The notes: generated from the sequence alone by a model not told the origin. Counted from the stretch's first letter, positions 8,996 through 19,665 are shown. The stretch: DNA of 64,000 nucleotides from SZUA-36 sp963727635 (GCA_963727635.1 CAVSHP010000007.1:186001-250000); one strand, 5' to 3'. Program-made: numbers and translations.

Positions 8996-10660
8996 CTAAA
9001 AATGTGCTCCGGGCAATATCCTCGCGTCCTGCATTTTCACCACCCGGTTGGCCAACGCAACCGTGGCCGGACGGTGGGTGATCAGGATGACGGTACGTTG
9101 CTCCAGCAGATCGCTGCAGCTATCGATAAATTCCTCCTCGCCCTGCGGGTCGAACATGGCCGTGGCTTCATCGAGGATGAGGATGGGCGGATCGGTCAAC
9201 AGGGTCCTGGCCAGTGAAAGCCGTTGCCGCTGTCCGCCCGAAAGACGTATGCCCTGGTCGCCGATGGTCGTGTCATAACCGTCAGGCATCTGCACGATGA
9301 ACTCGTGCGCCCCGGACACCCTGGCGGCCCTTTCGATATCCTCCTTGCTGGCCTTGTAGCGGCCGTAGGCGATGTTCTCAGCCACGCTGCCATTTAACAG
9401 CAGCGTATGTTGCGCCACCAGGCCGATGTTGTGGCGTATGCTCTCAAGACTGTATTGGCTGATGTCCTTGCCGTCGATCAGGATACGCCCGGAAGTGGGC
9501 TGTATAAAACGCATCAGCAGGTAAGCGAGCGTACTTTTACCGGAGCCGTTGACCCCGGTTATCGCGATGGTTTCCCCGGCCTTGATTTCAAGATCCATGT
9601 CTCTCAACAGCGGCCGGCGGCCGGGGTAGGCAAAACTGACCTTCTCGAAGCTGATGTGGCCTTTGACCTGGTCGAGCGGAGGCAGGGCCACCTCGGGCGG
9701 TTCAGGTTGCTCATCAAATAAATCCACCAGGCGCTCAGCCGCACCGCGGGCGCGCTGAATCTCGCCATACACATTGGCCAGACCGGAGACCGGGCGGATC
9801 ATCAGCATGGCATATAACAACAGGCTGACCATGCTGCCGGGTGTAATCTCGTGAATGACGACATGCCTGATCCCCAGCCAGAGCAATAACAACAGACCGG
9901 CGGCGGCAAGGAAACTGACCGCAGGTGCAAGTATCGATTGCACCAGGATCTGCCGCCTGGAAAGCATCAGCAATTCGGTGTTGCGCGAATCAAACCGTTG
10001 CGCTTCGACTTTTTCCCGGGCGAAGGATTTGATCACGGGTAACAGGCTGAGGTTTTCCTCGACAAAGGAGACCATCCGCGACCAGGCCTGCACCCAGTCG
10101 GTGGCGATCGGGCGTATTTTCAGACCGATCAGCTTCATCGCCAGGTAATACACGGGTAGCAACAGCACGGACACCAGTGCGATCTGAAGATCCAGGCGGG
10201 TCATGATGTAGAACGCACCGAAAAAGGTCAGCAACAATGGCAACAGGGACACCAGCGTGGTGGTGACGAAGTTGCTGATGATCATCGCATCATTGCTCAA
10301 CAGGGACAGCGATTCTCCCGCCCTGCGGGTTTGAAAATATGCGATCGGCAATACCTGCATGTGTTCGTAAACGCGCTTGCGCAGCTTCGCAGCCATTTTC
10401 TCGCCGCTGGTGCCGACCAGGTAGCTGGTGAAGAAACCCACGATGCCCTTTAAGGTAATCAGAGCGAGCCAAAGCAACAGGACCCGTTGAATCGAAGCGA
10501 AATCATTGCCACCGCCACCATCCAGCGCAGCCGATGCCAGCTTGCCAGCAATCCATGGCTGGGTCAGGGCCGCCAGGCTGTCCAGTGTCAGCAAAACCAA
10601 CACCAGCAAAAGCACGGCCCAGTATGGGCTTATGTATTGCAACAAGCGGGCGGATTTCAT
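8996..10660 (-). CDS. ABC exporter, fused permease and ATPase
   Basis: A 554-residue half-transporter. Six membrane spans occupy about residues 1-310, and the ATPase domain has Walker A (GVNGSGKST), Q-loop (LVAQHTLLLNG), signature (LSGGQRQRLSLART), Walker B (ILILDEATAMFD) and H-loop (ILITHRP). This is the MsbA/multidrug/lipid exporter type and would act as a homodimer in the inner membrane; the substrate is not readable. It converges with the UXS gene across a 43-bp gap with no clear terminator. The ATG at 10660 starts directly before a basic-hydrophobic N-terminus. Confidence 0.88.
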   Translation of the reverse strand: MKSARLLQYISPYWAVLLLVLVLLTLDSLAALTQPWIAGKLASAALDGGGGNDFASIQRVLLLWLALITLKGIVGFFTSYLVGTSGEKMAAKLRKRVYEHMQVLPIAYFQTRRAGESLSLLSNDAMIISNFVTTTLVSLLPLLLTFFGAFYIMTRLDLQIALVSVLLLPVYYLAMKLIGLKIRPIATDWVQAWSRMVSFVEENLSLLPVIKSFAREKVEAQRFDSRNTELLMLSRRQILVQSILAPAVSFLAAAGLLLLLWLGIRHVVIHEITPGSMVSLLLYAMLMIRPVSGLANVYGEIQRARGAAERLVDLFDEQPEPPEVALPPLDQVKGHISFEKVSFAYPGRRPLLRDMDLEIKAGETIAITGVNGSGKSTLAYLLMRFIQPTSGRILIDGKDISQYSLESIRHNIGLVAQHTLLLNGSVAENIAYGRYKASKEDIERAARVSGAHEFIVQMPDGYDTTIGDQGIRLSGGQRQRLSLARTLLTDPPILILDEATAMFDPQGEEEFIDSCSDLLEQRTVILITHRPATVALANRVVKMQDARILPGAHF

Positions 10661-10948
10661 GATATCGCCACTATACCGCCATCCCGCGGGAGAGGGGAGT
10701 GACGAAACGATTTGTCACATGGACCATGTTGAGCATGACGGGCGCCGAAGGCGATTTCAGGCTTTCCAATCACAGGATAATGGCCGGAATTGCAGGGTAA
10801 AAGGCAAAAAAAACCTGACAACGGGACAACTTTCGGCATTTTTTTTAAAACGAGAATGTATTATTGTGCAATAGGTTCTTTTTTGAGCTCGTGTCGCGCG
10901 GGGGCCTGTTGCAGGTAATTTTCATTAAAAAAGACTAATTGGGGAAAA

Positions 10949-13900
10949 ATGCCGACACCGTTTCGAATCCTGATCATAGGCGGGTCTGGTACAGCGACAT
11001 CGCTCGTTGAGGATCAGCTATGCAAGCGCTGGCCTGCGTTGGTTTTGCAGCGCCTGGAGGGCGGTGACGAAACGCAGACTGCGCTGGCCGGGAATGACTG
11101 GGATTGTGTTTTGTGTGACCTGCCTGCTGCCGGTTTCGACGCTTTGGAGACTTTGGTTTCTTTAAAGGCGACGACCCCCGCGGTGCCGTTTCTCATCATT
11201 TCGGAAATCGAAAACTTTGAAAATGTGATCGACCTGTTGAAGAACGGGGCTGATGATTTTGTCCCGAGAAACAAGCTCGACCGTCTCGTCCCGGTGATTG
11301 AGAAAGCCCTGGATGACATCAGCAAGCGTGGTGATGCTGGAGAAGGACACGGGCACAACGGAGAAAAGCTCAGGCAGGCCCAGTGGCGTGAATTAATCGA
11401 TGAATTACCCGACCTGGTCTGGTTGAAGGACATGCAGGGCGCCTACCTCGCCTGTAACAAGCGTTTTCAACAGTATCTTGGCCTGCGGGAAGACGAAATC
11501 ATCGGCAAGACCAATTACGACCTGATGGATGAGCATCTGGCGGATTTCTATCGCACCCAGGACCAGGAGGTCATCACTGGCGGCAAACGTCACGTCAGCG
11601 AGGAACTGATCCGTTTTGCCGACGATGGACATGAAGAGAAAATTGAAGCCATCAAGATGCCGGTATACCGGTCCGATGGTGAGCCCGCGGGCCTGTTGGG
11701 GGTTGGCCGCGATATTACCCAGCGGACGCTGAACGACGGGCTTATGCTGCTCCAGACCCGTCGCGCTGAAACCATCCAGAAACTATCGCTGATTGCCGAG
11801 AAAAACGATGTCATCGCCTTCATTAAAGCGGGCCTGGACCTGTTGGAGGACCTCACTTACAGCTGTATTTCCTTTTTGCATTTCTACGTTAGCGACGAGA
11901 TAAAAACCGAGATGACGGTCTGGTCGGAACGCACGTTGGAGGATTATTTTAAAACGGCCGACGAGGCAAATATTTCGATTGACGAAACCGGCATCTGCGC
12001 AGATGCACAAAGCCGGCTTGAAACGGTCATGTTCAACGATTATGCCGACTACAAAAATCAACATGGATTGCCACAAGGAAACACCAGGCTAAAACGCATG
12101 ATCTGCGTGCCGGTTATCGATGACGGCCATGTCATATTGGTAGTAGGTATCGGCAACCGGGACAGCGAATACACGGTTCTCGAGAAGGAGACGGTGCAAC
12201 AGATCGCCAACGAAATGTGGCGTATTATCCAGCGTCGCCGCCTCGAAAGCAGGTCGGCGCGCTTCATCCGGATTCTCGAAAACAGTCTCAACGAGATTCT
12301 GATTTTCGACGGAAGGTCATTGCGGTTTATCGATGTGAACAAGATGGCCAAATTCAATCTGGGCTACACGATAGAAGAATTGCGCACCATGACACCGGTG
12401 GATATTCAGCCGCAATTTTCGACCGGTTCCTTTGCCAAGTCCATTGAACCGCTGCGCACCGGCGAACAGCCCGAGCTGGTATTTACGACTGTCCACCGGC
12501 GCAAGGACCAGACCATGTACCCGGTTGAAATCCACCTCCAGTACATGGATGAGAACCCGCCGGTTTTCGTGGCGTTTGCAAGGGACATCGATGACCGTTT
12601 ACGCATGGAGAGCGAATTGCGCAAACTGGCCCAGGCAGTGGAGCAAAGCCCGGGCAGTATCGTCATCACCAATCTCAAGGCCGAAATCGAATATGTCAAC
12701 GAGGCGTTTTTGGAAGCGACGGGTTACAGCCGGCAGGAAATCATCGGGCAAAACCCCCGCATTCTGCACTCTGGCAATACACCACCCGAAACCTTCAAAA
12801 CCATGTGGGCTGCGTTGACCGGTGGCAAGGCCTGGCAGGGTGAGTTTTTCAACAAGGACAAGCACGGCAAAGAATATGTCGAACACGCCATCGTCGCTCC
12901 GATTCGCAATCCGAACGGGACGATTACGCATTATGTCGCGGTCAAGGACGACATCACGGAGAAAAAACAGCTGACCCGGGAACTTGACGCACATCGTCAT
13001 CACCTCGAGGAACTTGTAGGGGAGCGCACCACGCAATTGGCCGAGGCCCGGGAAAAGGCCGAGTCGGCAAACAGGGCCAAGAGTGTCTTCCTTGCCAATA
13101 TGAGTCATGAAATCCGCACGCCAATGAATGCGATCATCGGACTCGCGCACCTGTTGCAGCGTGATAATCCCAGGGAGGACCAGGCCGTTCGTTTGAGCAA
13201 GATCGAGGCCTCGGCCGGACACCTGCTATCGATCATCAATGACATTCTCGACCTCTCAAAGATTGAAGCCGGGAAGCTGACCCTTGAGGTTTCCAATTTC
13301 AATCTCAAGGAGATCTTTGAGCATATCGAGTCGTTGTTCCGCGAGGAGATCATGGCCAAGGACCTGGCTTTCAACGTCGACATGGGTGATGTGCCGGTCT
13401 GGCTAAAGGGTGACGCTACCCGCCTTCGCCAGGCATTGTTCAATTATGTCGGAAACGCCATCAAGTTCACCGAACGGGGTACGCTCAGTCTGCATGCCAG
13501 GACGCTGGAGGCGACCGATCGCGACGTGTTGGTGCGTTTCGAAGTACGCGATACCGGTATTGGCGTTACCACCGAAATGCTGCCAAGCCTGTTCGATGCT
13601 TTTGAGCAGGGGGATGCCTCCACCACGCGTGTGCATGGCGGTACCGGTCTGGGCCTGGCCATTACCCGCAGGCTGGTGCTCATGATGGGGGGCGAGGTGG
13701 GGGTTGAAAGCGAACTGGGTAGCGGCAGCACCTTCTGGTTTACCGCCCGGTTTGGTCGTGGCCATGATCAAATAATGCTCAATTCGACGATGGTTGCGAC
13801 AGATGTAGAGCAGCAGTTACGCGAACGGCATACAGGAACGCGGATATTGCTGGCTGAAGACAATGCCATCAACAGGGAAGTTGCAGTTGCCCTGTTATGC

Positions 13901-14641
13901 AGCGTGGGTCTGAATGTGGATACGGCGGAAAACGGCCGGGTCGCGGTAGCCATGGCGCGCGAGAACGATTATGACCTGATCCTGATGGATATACAGATGC
14001 CCGAAGTGGACGGCCTGGAAGCAACACGCCTGATCCGTTCAACTTCCGGCTCCAGGGCCGACAAAGTGGACAAGGCGAATACGCCGATCCTGGCGCTAAC
14101 GGCCAACGTCTTCAAAGAGGACCGCCTGGCATGTAAAAATGCGGGCATCGAAGATTTCATCGCCAAACCGGTTGAGCCGGGTGATTTATTTTCAACCATC
14201 CTCAAATGGCTACCGGGTTCGACGAAAACGCTTCACTCGATATCATTTAGCGAACCGGATGATTCTGACGCTGCAGTGATCACCAATCCTGATGTGCATG
14301 GCAAGAATTCGGAGCTTGATGTAGATCCCCGGGCCTTGAGCCTGATCTTTGCCGATGACCGTGTAGCACAACTCGAGTTATGGGAAAAATTTGTCTCCCA
14401 GATGGATGAAGAGCTTGTTGAAATTGAGATAGCCTACAGACAACGTGATATTGAACAGGTCAGGTTTCACAGCCACAAACTCAAGTCATCTGCGCGCATG
14501 GTGGGGGCGAACCGGCTCGCCGACCTGTGCTTCTCCCTGGAGACATCTGCACACGATACCAATTGGGCAGGGATTGATGATGTGGCGGGAGACCTCAGAC
14601 CTGCGGCCGATTCTGTCAGGAAATACGTTAACGGAATTTAG
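10949..14641 (+). CDS. Hybrid sensor histidine kinase (REC-PAS-GAF-PAS-PAS-HisKA-HATPase-REC-Hpt)
   Basis: A 1230-residue cytosolic phosphorelay kinase without membrane spans. In order: an N-terminal receiver-like domain (1-125), PAS (about 150-265), GAF (about 280-430), two PAS domains (about 435-555 and 560-675), a coiled coil, HisKA with His720 (MSHEIRTPMNA), and an ATPase domain (N box NAIKFTERG, DTGIGV, GGTGLGLAI). A second receiver has Asp1014 (LMDIQMPEVDG), and an Hpt domain has His1176 (HSHKLKSS). The first receiver keeps an Asp after its third strand (VLCDLP) but has IIGGSG where the acidic pair should be, so it may not be phosphorylated normally. The start follows GGGGA. No output regulator gene is adjacent. 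Confidence 0.92.
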   Translation: MPTPFRILIIGGSGTATSLVEDQLCKRWPALVLQRLEGGDETQTALAGNDWDCVLCDLPAAGFDALETLVSLKATTPAVPFLIISEIENFENVIDLLKNGADDFVPRNKLDRLVPVIEKALDDISKRGDAGEGHGHNGEKLRQAQWRELIDELPDLVWLKDMQGAYLACNKRFQQYLGLREDEIIGKTNYDLMDEHLADFYRTQDQEVITGGKRHVSEELIRFADDGHEEKIEAIKMPVYRSDGEPAGLLGVGRDITQRTLNDGLMLLQTRRAETIQKLSLIAEKNDVIAFIKAGLDLLEDLTYSCISFLHFYVSDEIKTEMTVWSERTLEDYFKTADEANISIDETGICADAQSRLETVMFNDYADYKNQHGLPQGNTRLKRMICVPVIDDGHVILVVGIGNRDSEYTVLEKETVQQIANEMWRIIQRRRLESRSARFIRILENSLNEILIFDGRSLRFIDVNKMAKFNLGYTIEELRTMTPVDIQPQFSTGSFAKSIEPLRTGEQPELVFTTVHRRKDQTMYPVEIHLQYMDENPPVFVAFARDIDDRLRMESELRKLAQAVEQSPGSIVITNLKAEIEYVNEAFLEATGYSRQEIIGQNPRILHSGNTPPETFKTMWAALTGGKAWQGEFFNKDKHGKEYVEHAIVAPIRNPNGTITHYVAVKDDITEKKQLTRELDAHRHHLEELVGERTTQLAEAREKAESANRAKSVFLANMSHEIRTPMNAIIGLAHLLQRDNPREDQAVRLSKIEASAGHLLSIINDILDLSKIEAGKLTLEVSNFNLKEIFEHIESLFREEIMAKDLAFNVDMGDVPVWLKGDATRLRQALFNYVGNAIKFTERGTLSLHARTLEATDRDVLVRFEVRDTGIGVTTEMLPSLFDAFEQGDASTTRVHGGTGLGLAITRRLVLMMGGEVGVESELGSGSTFWFTARFGRGHDQIMLNSTMVATDVEQQLRERHTGTRILLAEDNAINREVAVALLCSVGLNVDTAENGRVAVAMARENDYDLILMDIQMPEVDGLEATRLIRSTSGSRADKVDKANTPILALTANVFKEDRLACKNAGIEDFIAKPVEPGDLFSTILKWLPGSTKTLHSISFSEPDDSDAAVITNPDVHGKNSELDVDPRALSLIFADDRVAQLELWEKFVSQMDEELVEIEIAYRQRDIEQVRFHSHKLKSSARMVGANRLADLCFSLETSAHDTNWAGIDDVAGDLRPAADSVRKYVNGI

Positions 14642-14684
14642 CGAAGCTCCTGTCCGCCCGGTAGCGTGACAGCCTATCGGGAAT

Positions 14685-17399
14685 TCATGATTTCGCGATT
14701 CGAATAAACAATTTTCGCAGTTCTTCCAGTATCAGCACGGAACTGGCAATCAGCGTGGCCAGCAGCCAGTCACCTGGCGCGAGCTTTTCAACATTGAATA
14801 TGGCGTGCGCCGGTGTCCACTGAACGGCCAGCACCTGCAACACCACCACGCCTGTAAGGGCCAGCCAGAGCGTGCGGTTGCGGAAGAAATTTGCATTGAA
14901 GGCGCTTCTTCTCGCCACCCGCGCATTGAAGGCATTGAACACCTGGAACAAAACAAAGGTCGTGAAAGCCAGGCTTTGCGCGTGCGCTGCCGAGCCGGTC
15001 TTAAGACCCCACCACAATACGCCGAGGGTGCCCATTGTCATGATCAGCCCATAGCCCGCCAGTTTGCGCAGCAAGGGCAGCTTCAGGATTCTGTCGGTGG
15101 CTTTGCGTGGCGGGTGTGACATCATATCCGGTTGCGCCGGATCCACGCCCAGTGCCATTGCGGGTGGTCCGTCCATGATGATATTTACCCACAGCAACTG
15201 GATCGGTGTGAACGGCAGCGGAAGACCCATGAACGGCGCCAGAAGGACGGTCAAAATTGCGCCGATATTCGTGGACAACTGGAAGCGCACGAATTTGACG
15301 ATATTGTCATAGATCGTGCGCCCCTCTTTCACCGCTTTGACGATGGTGGCGAAATTATCATCGGTCAAAACCATGGTCGCCGCTTCCCTGGCGACATCGG
15401 TACCGGTAAGTCCCATGGCGACGCCAATATCGGCGCTCTTGAGCGCCGGTGCGTCATTCACGCCGTCCCCGGTCATCGCGGTTACGTGTCCGCGTGACTT
15501 CAGCGCAAGCACGATACGCACTTTCTGCTCCGGCGTGGCACGGGTGAAAACACCCATGTCTTCGATCCCCGCAGACAACTGCTCGTCACTCATGTCATCG
15601 AGTTCGGCATTGGTCACAACCGTACCGATGATACCCAGTTCACGGGCGATGGCAGCCGCGGTAATTTTCTGGTCGCCGGTGATCATTTTGATCGAGATTC
15701 CCGCCTCATGACACAGCGCGATGGCGTCGCGGGCCTCGGGTCTGGGCGGATCCATCAAGCCAATGAGTCCGGTGAATTCCAGGTCCATTACATAGCTGAA
15801 CAGGTCACCGTCCGGTTCAAACTCACTTGCCGGCAATTCCTTCCAGGCCGCTGCCAGCACCCGCAGACCGGTATTGGCCATTTGCTCATTGGCTTTTTCG
15901 ATGTGCGCACGCTGTGAAGCGTCGAGCACCTGTTCACCATTTTCACTTGCTACCCTGTTGCAGATATTCAGCAAAACATCCGGGGCGCCCTTGACCATGA
16001 TCCGCACGCGCTCGCCGTCGGGGTGAAAGGTCGCCTGGAACTTATGGCCTGCATCAAAAGGAATCTCGGCAACACGCTGGTAGCGCCCGCGTTGTTTTTC
16101 CAGATCGATTCCACCCTTCATCGCAAGCGTAAGCAGGGCGCCCTCCATCGGGTCACCAACAACCTTGCCGGCGCGTATTTCGGCGTCGTTGCACAGGCTG
16201 ACCGGCACCAGCAGGGCCTCCAGGGCCGGCACGCTGGCATTCTCGCATGTGATTTCACCGGCTGAATCGTAACCTTCACCACTGACCAGAAGTTGCTGGC
16301 CGCAGGTATAAAGCTGTCGAACGGTCATCTGGTTGAGGGTCAGCGTACCGGTCTTGTCCGAGCAGATAACCGAGGTGCAACCAAGGGTTTCAACCGCGGC
16401 CAGACGTTTGACAATGGCCTGGTTTCGCGCCATGCGTTGCAGTCCGACGGCGAGGGTCACGGTCACTACTGCGGGCAGACCCTCCGGAATTGCTGCGACG
16501 GCCAGGGCGATCGCCGTCATGACCATATTGACCCAGGGCTCACCGCGCAGCAAACCGGCAACCAACATGAAGGTGACCACGGTACCGGCGATCAGCGCCA
16601 GCCGTTTACCGAGGTGATCCAGTTGTACCTGCAGTGGGGTGAGTGATTCCCCCGTTTCCACCAGCATGCCGGCCAATAAACCCAGTTCCGTCTGCATGCC
16701 GGTGGCCGTTACAACCATCTCAGCCCGGCCACGGGTCACGACGGTATTCATGAAAAACAGGTTGGCACGTTCCGCCAATGGCACGTCCTGGCCCTCAAGT
16801 GATTCGATATGCTTGCCGACGGTCCGCGACTCCCCCGTCAGCGCCGACTCATCCACTTCGAAGCTGTGCGCGGCTATTACGCGGCCATCAGCCGGCACCC
16901 TGTCGCCGGAACCGAGCAAGACGATGTCCCCGGGAACGAGAGCATCGGCGGAAAGTGTCTCGACTTTGCCGTCACGACGCACTTCTGCGGTTGGCGCGAG
17001 CATTTTTTTCAGCGCTGCGAGTGATTGCTTGGCCCGGTTTTCCTGGGAAAAGCCCAGCAGGGCGTTGATCATCACCACGGTCAGAATCACCGCTGCATCG
17101 GTCAGGTCACCGATGAAAGCGGCGAGTACGGCAGCACTGGTCAAAACCAGGATCAGTACGCCTTTGAACTGGTCGGCGAATAACAGCCAGCGGCTTCTGG
17201 GCGGGGTTTCTGTTAAGCGATTGGGACCAAAATGCAAAGCCCGCGAAGCAGCCTCTTCGGAACTGAGTCCGGAGGCTGGATCAACATCAAGCCGCTGAGT
17301 CGCTTCGCTGGCACTGACCAGGTGCCAGTCAGCAACTTTGGATTTATCTTCAGTCATTACAGCGGATTGTAAGTCATCTAAGGGTATTCGGACACTCAC
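14685..17399 (-). CDS. P-type cation-transporting ATPase (P2 type, Ca2+-ATPase-like)
   Basis: About 904 residues with the cation_ATPase_N domain (SEATQRLDVDP...SSEEAASR) and the actuator TGES loop (DESALTGESRT). The phosphorylation motif is CSDKTGTLT (Asp348, counted from 17399), with the hinge MTGDGVNDAPALK and a C-terminal membrane bundle. Membrane segment 4 carries PEGLP, as in P2A/P2B pumps that move Ca2+ or Mn2+ out of the cytosol. The called start is GTG at 17399. An ATG at 17357 (MTEDKSKVADW) fits family N-termini better, but neither has a clear ribosome site. It converges with the sensor kinase gene and diverges from the dehydrogenase gene. Confidence 0.9.
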   Translation of the reverse strand: MSVRIPLDDLQSAVMTEDKSKVADWHLVSASEATQRLDVDPASGLSSEEAASRALHFGPNRLTETPPRSRWLLFADQFKGVLILVLTSAAVLAAFIGDLTDAAVILTVVMINALLGFSQENRAKQSLAALKKMLAPTAEVRRDGKVETLSADALVPGDIVLLGSGDRVPADGRVIAAHSFEVDESALTGESRTVGKHIESLEGQDVPLAERANLFFMNTVVTRGRAEMVVTATGMQTELGLLAGMLVETGESLTPLQVQLDHLGKRLALIAGTVVTFMLVAGLLRGEPWVNMVMTAIALAVAAIPEGLPAVVTVTLAVGLQRMARNQAIVKRLAAVETLGCTSVICSDKTGTLTLNQMTVRQLYTCGQQLLVSGEGYDSAGEITCENASVPALEALLVPVSLCNDAEIRAGKVVGDPMEGALLTLAMKGGIDLEKQRGRYQRVAEIPFDAGHKFQATFHPDGERVRIMVKGAPDVLLNICNRVASENGEQVLDASQRAHIEKANEQMANTGLRVLAAAWKELPASEFEPDGDLFSYVMDLEFTGLIGLMDPPRPEARDAIALCHEAGISIKMITGDQKITAAAIARELGIIGTVVTNAELDDMSDEQLSAGIEDMGVFTRATPEQKVRIVLALKSRGHVTAMTGDGVNDAPALKSADIGVAMGLTGTDVAREAATMVLTDDNFATIVKAVKEGRTIYDNIVKFVRFQLSTNIGAILTVLLAPFMGLPLPFTPIQLLWVNIIMDGPPAMALGVDPAQPDMMSHPPRKATDRILKLPLLRKLAGYGLIMTMGTLGVLWWGLKTGSAAHAQSLAFTTFVLFQVFNAFNARVARRSAFNANFFRNRTLWLALTGVVVLQVLAVQWTPAHAIFNVEKLAPGDWLLATLIASSVLILEELRKLFIRIAKS

Positions 17400-17484
17400 C
17401 TGATCACTACATTTTAGGTGACATGATATTTGGGAAAAATAGGCTTATGATAAAAAATCCAAGATTCAACCAAAGGAGCCTTTT

Positions 17485-18981
17485 ATGTCATACAACAAGC
17501 CCGAATTTAAATCACAGTACGAGAATTTCATTGGCGGAGAATGGGTGGCTCCAGTTGACGGTGAATACTTTGATGATAGCTCGCCTGTCGATGGCAGCCA
17601 TGTAACAAGAATTCCGAAATCCAATAGCAAGGACATCGACCTGGCCGTCAAGGCTGCCAGCAAGGCGGCCGGCGCCTGGGGTAAAACCACGGCGACCGAA
17701 CGCAGCAATATCATGTTCAAGATTGCAGAGCGTATTGAAAAAAACCTCGAGGCTCTGGCACTGGTGGAATGCTGGGATAACGGCAAGGCCATCCGCGAAA
17801 CCATGGCGGCCGATATCCCGCTGGCAGTGGATCACTTTCGCTATTTCGGCAGCGTTATCCGCGCGGAGGCCGGCCAGGTGGCCGATCTCGATGCTTCTAC
17901 CGTCACGATGGAGGTGCATGAACCTCTCGGTGTCGTCGGTCAGATCATTCCATGGAATTTCCCGATTTTAATGGCGACCTGGAAACTGGCGCCGGCACTT
18001 TCTGCCGGCAATTGCGTGGTTCTCAAACCGGCAGAACAGACACCGGTATCGATTCTTTTCCTGGTCGAATTGATTGCAGACCTGCTGCCGCCCGGCGTTT
18101 TGAACGTCGTCAACGGTTTTGGACCGGAAGCGGGCAAGCCGCTGGCGACCCACCCCGGTGTCAAGAAAGTTGCCTTCACCGGTGAAACGACCACCGGCCG
18201 GTTGATCATGCAATATGCATCTGAAAACATCATACCCGTGACACTGGAACTGGGTGGCAAATCACCGAATATCTTCTTTGAAAGCGTGATGGCGGAGGAC
18301 GATAACTTCCTCGACAAGGCCATCGAAGGGCTGGTGCTGTTCGCCTTTAACCAGGGTGAGGTTTGCACCTGTCCGTCACGCGCGCTTATCCAGGAAAGTA
18401 TTTATGACGCGTTCATGGAACGCTGCCTGAAACGCGTTGCCGCCATCAAGATGGGAGATACGCTGGATATGAGTGTGCAGATGGGCGCACAGGCCTCCAA
18501 TGACCAGTATGAAAAAATCCTCAATTACATCAATGTCGGCAAGCAGGAAGGTGCGGAAGTCCTGATCGGCGGCGCTGCCTATAAAAACGAGGTTTATCCG
18601 TATGGCTTTTACATCCAGCCGACCATTTTCAAAGGTCATAACAAGATGCGGATTTTCCAGGAGGAGATATTCGGCCCGGTGCTGTGTGTGACCACGTTCA
18701 AAGACGAGGCCGAGGCGATGGAAATTGCCAATGACACCCTGTACGGACTGGGCGCCGGTGTCTGGACCCGTGATGTACACCAGATGCAGACCTTTGCGCG
18801 CGGTATCCAGGCGGGTCGAATCTGGTGCAATTGCTACCATGCCTACCCGGCGGGTGCTTCATTTGGCGGTTACAAGAAGTCCGGTATCGGCCGTGAAAAC
18901 CACAAGATGATGCTGAGCCACTATCGTCATACCAAGAACGTGCTGATGTCCTATGACAAGAATCCGCTGGGGTTCTTCTAG
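17485..18981 (+). CDS. exaC: NAD-dependent aldehyde dehydrogenase, AldB/ExaC type
   Basis: A 498-residue enzyme oxidising acetaldehyde or similar short aldehydes. It has the NAD-binding PWNFP segment, general base Glu255 (TLELGGKSPN) and nucleophile Cys294 in NQGEVCTCPSRA, the signature of the AldB/ExaC subfamily, plus the GGYKKSGIGRE C-terminal motif. AAAGGAG lies just before the ATG. A DUF779 gene follows 15 bases later, the common partner of this subfamily, so the two probably form an operon for alcohol/aldehyde oxidation. The symbol is by similarity; the true substrate is untested. Confidence 0.9.
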   Translation: MSYNKPEFKSQYENFIGGEWVAPVDGEYFDDSSPVDGSHVTRIPKSNSKDIDLAVKAASKAAGAWGKTTATERSNIMFKIAERIEKNLEALALVECWDNGKAIRETMAADIPLAVDHFRYFGSVIRAEAGQVADLDASTVTMEVHEPLGVVGQIIPWNFPILMATWKLAPALSAGNCVVLKPAEQTPVSILFLVELIADLLPPGVLNVVNGFGPEAGKPLATHPGVKKVAFTGETTTGRLIMQYASENIIPVTLELGGKSPNIFFESVMAEDDNFLDKAIEGLVLFAFNQGEVCTCPSRALIQESIYDAFMERCLKRVAAIKMGDTLDMSVQMGAQASNDQYEKILNYINVGKQEGAEVLIGGAAYKNEVYPYGFYIQPTIFKGHNKMRIFQEEIFGPVLCVTTFKDEAEAMEIANDTLYGLGAGVWTRDVHQMQTFARGIQAGRIWCNCYHAYPAGASFGGYKKSGIGRENHKMMLSHYRHTKNVLMSYDKNPLGFF

Positions 18982-18996
18982 GCAGAGGGCATTTAC

Positions 18997-19365
18997 GTGA
19001 TTGTCGAAAGGGTCTCTGCGACCGACAAGGCCAAGGCGGTCATCGCACAGCTGCGGCAAAAACACGGTGAGTTGATGTTTCACCAGAGTGGGGGCTGTTG
19101 CGATGGCTCAGCCCCCATGTGTTTTGCCAAGGGTGACTTCATGGTGGGCTCGCGGGACGTTTGTTTGGGTGAGGTCGAGGGCTGCAGGTTCTACATGGCG
19201 GCCGACCAGTTTGAATACTACAGAAACTCGCACATCGTTATCGACGTGACGCAGGGCAGAGGTTCGAGTTTTTCGCTGGAAATTCCGCTCGGATTGAGAT
19301 TCATGGCGGTATCCCGGATTCTGACCGATGATGAATTGGCCAGCATCCGGCCGCTGGAGGCATAG
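18997..19365 (+). CDS. DUF779 domain protein
   Basis: A 122-residue protein starting at GTG, with AGAGGG about 8 bases upstream. It carries the DUF779 signature HQSGGCCDGSAPMCF, a cysteine-rich stretch, then 'FYMAADQFEYYRNSH'. The family typically follows AldB/ExaC-type aldehyde dehydrogenases, and its function is not established; a role in activating or supporting the dehydrogenase is an inference from that linkage. Only 15 bases separate it from the dehydrogenase gene. Confidence 0.88.
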   Translation: MIVERVSATDKAKAVIAQLRQKHGELMFHQSGGCCDGSAPMCFAKGDFMVGSRDVCLGEVEGCRFYMAADQFEYYRNSHIVIDVTQGRGSSFSLEIPLGLRFMAVSRILTDDELASIRPLEA

Positions 19366-19503
19366 GCGGGCGGTGTTAACCGCGGGGGCACTGTTGTGCC
19401 ACTGAATCTGAATTTGCCATGTTCAGGTAAAGACCCAATTCCAGTTTGTCTGTCGTCAACCACAATTGGACCTTTTGTCGATTTCAGCATGGGCGCCAAG
19501 GCC

Positions 19504-19598
19504 ATGCAGTACCTTACTTCAGGACTCGCTGTGAACCATCCATGGGCGCTCGATACTCGACTTCCTGTCTCGTACGGTCCTGAAGTAAGGTACTGCAT
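19504..19598 (+). repeat. Long-stem hairpin repeat, copy 1
   Basis: Arms 19504-19524 and 19578-19598 are perfect 21-base inverted complements (left arm starts ATGCAGTACC). They enclose a 53-base core (19525-19577) that ends with CTCGATACTCG and CTTCCTG. Within the core, TAC-TC-GAC / GTC-TC-GTA can form an inner hairpin with loop TTCCT. A related core of the same length occurs in opposite orientation in copy 2, between unrelated arms. It lies in the gap between two convergent genes. No T-run follows, so it is not a standard terminator. Confidence 0.9.
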
Positions 19599-19665
19599 AC
19601 CCTCGCCGCTGTGCGTGATCATAGGTCAATGGTTCCTGACAGATTTGCACGGCGGTTGACGGACG

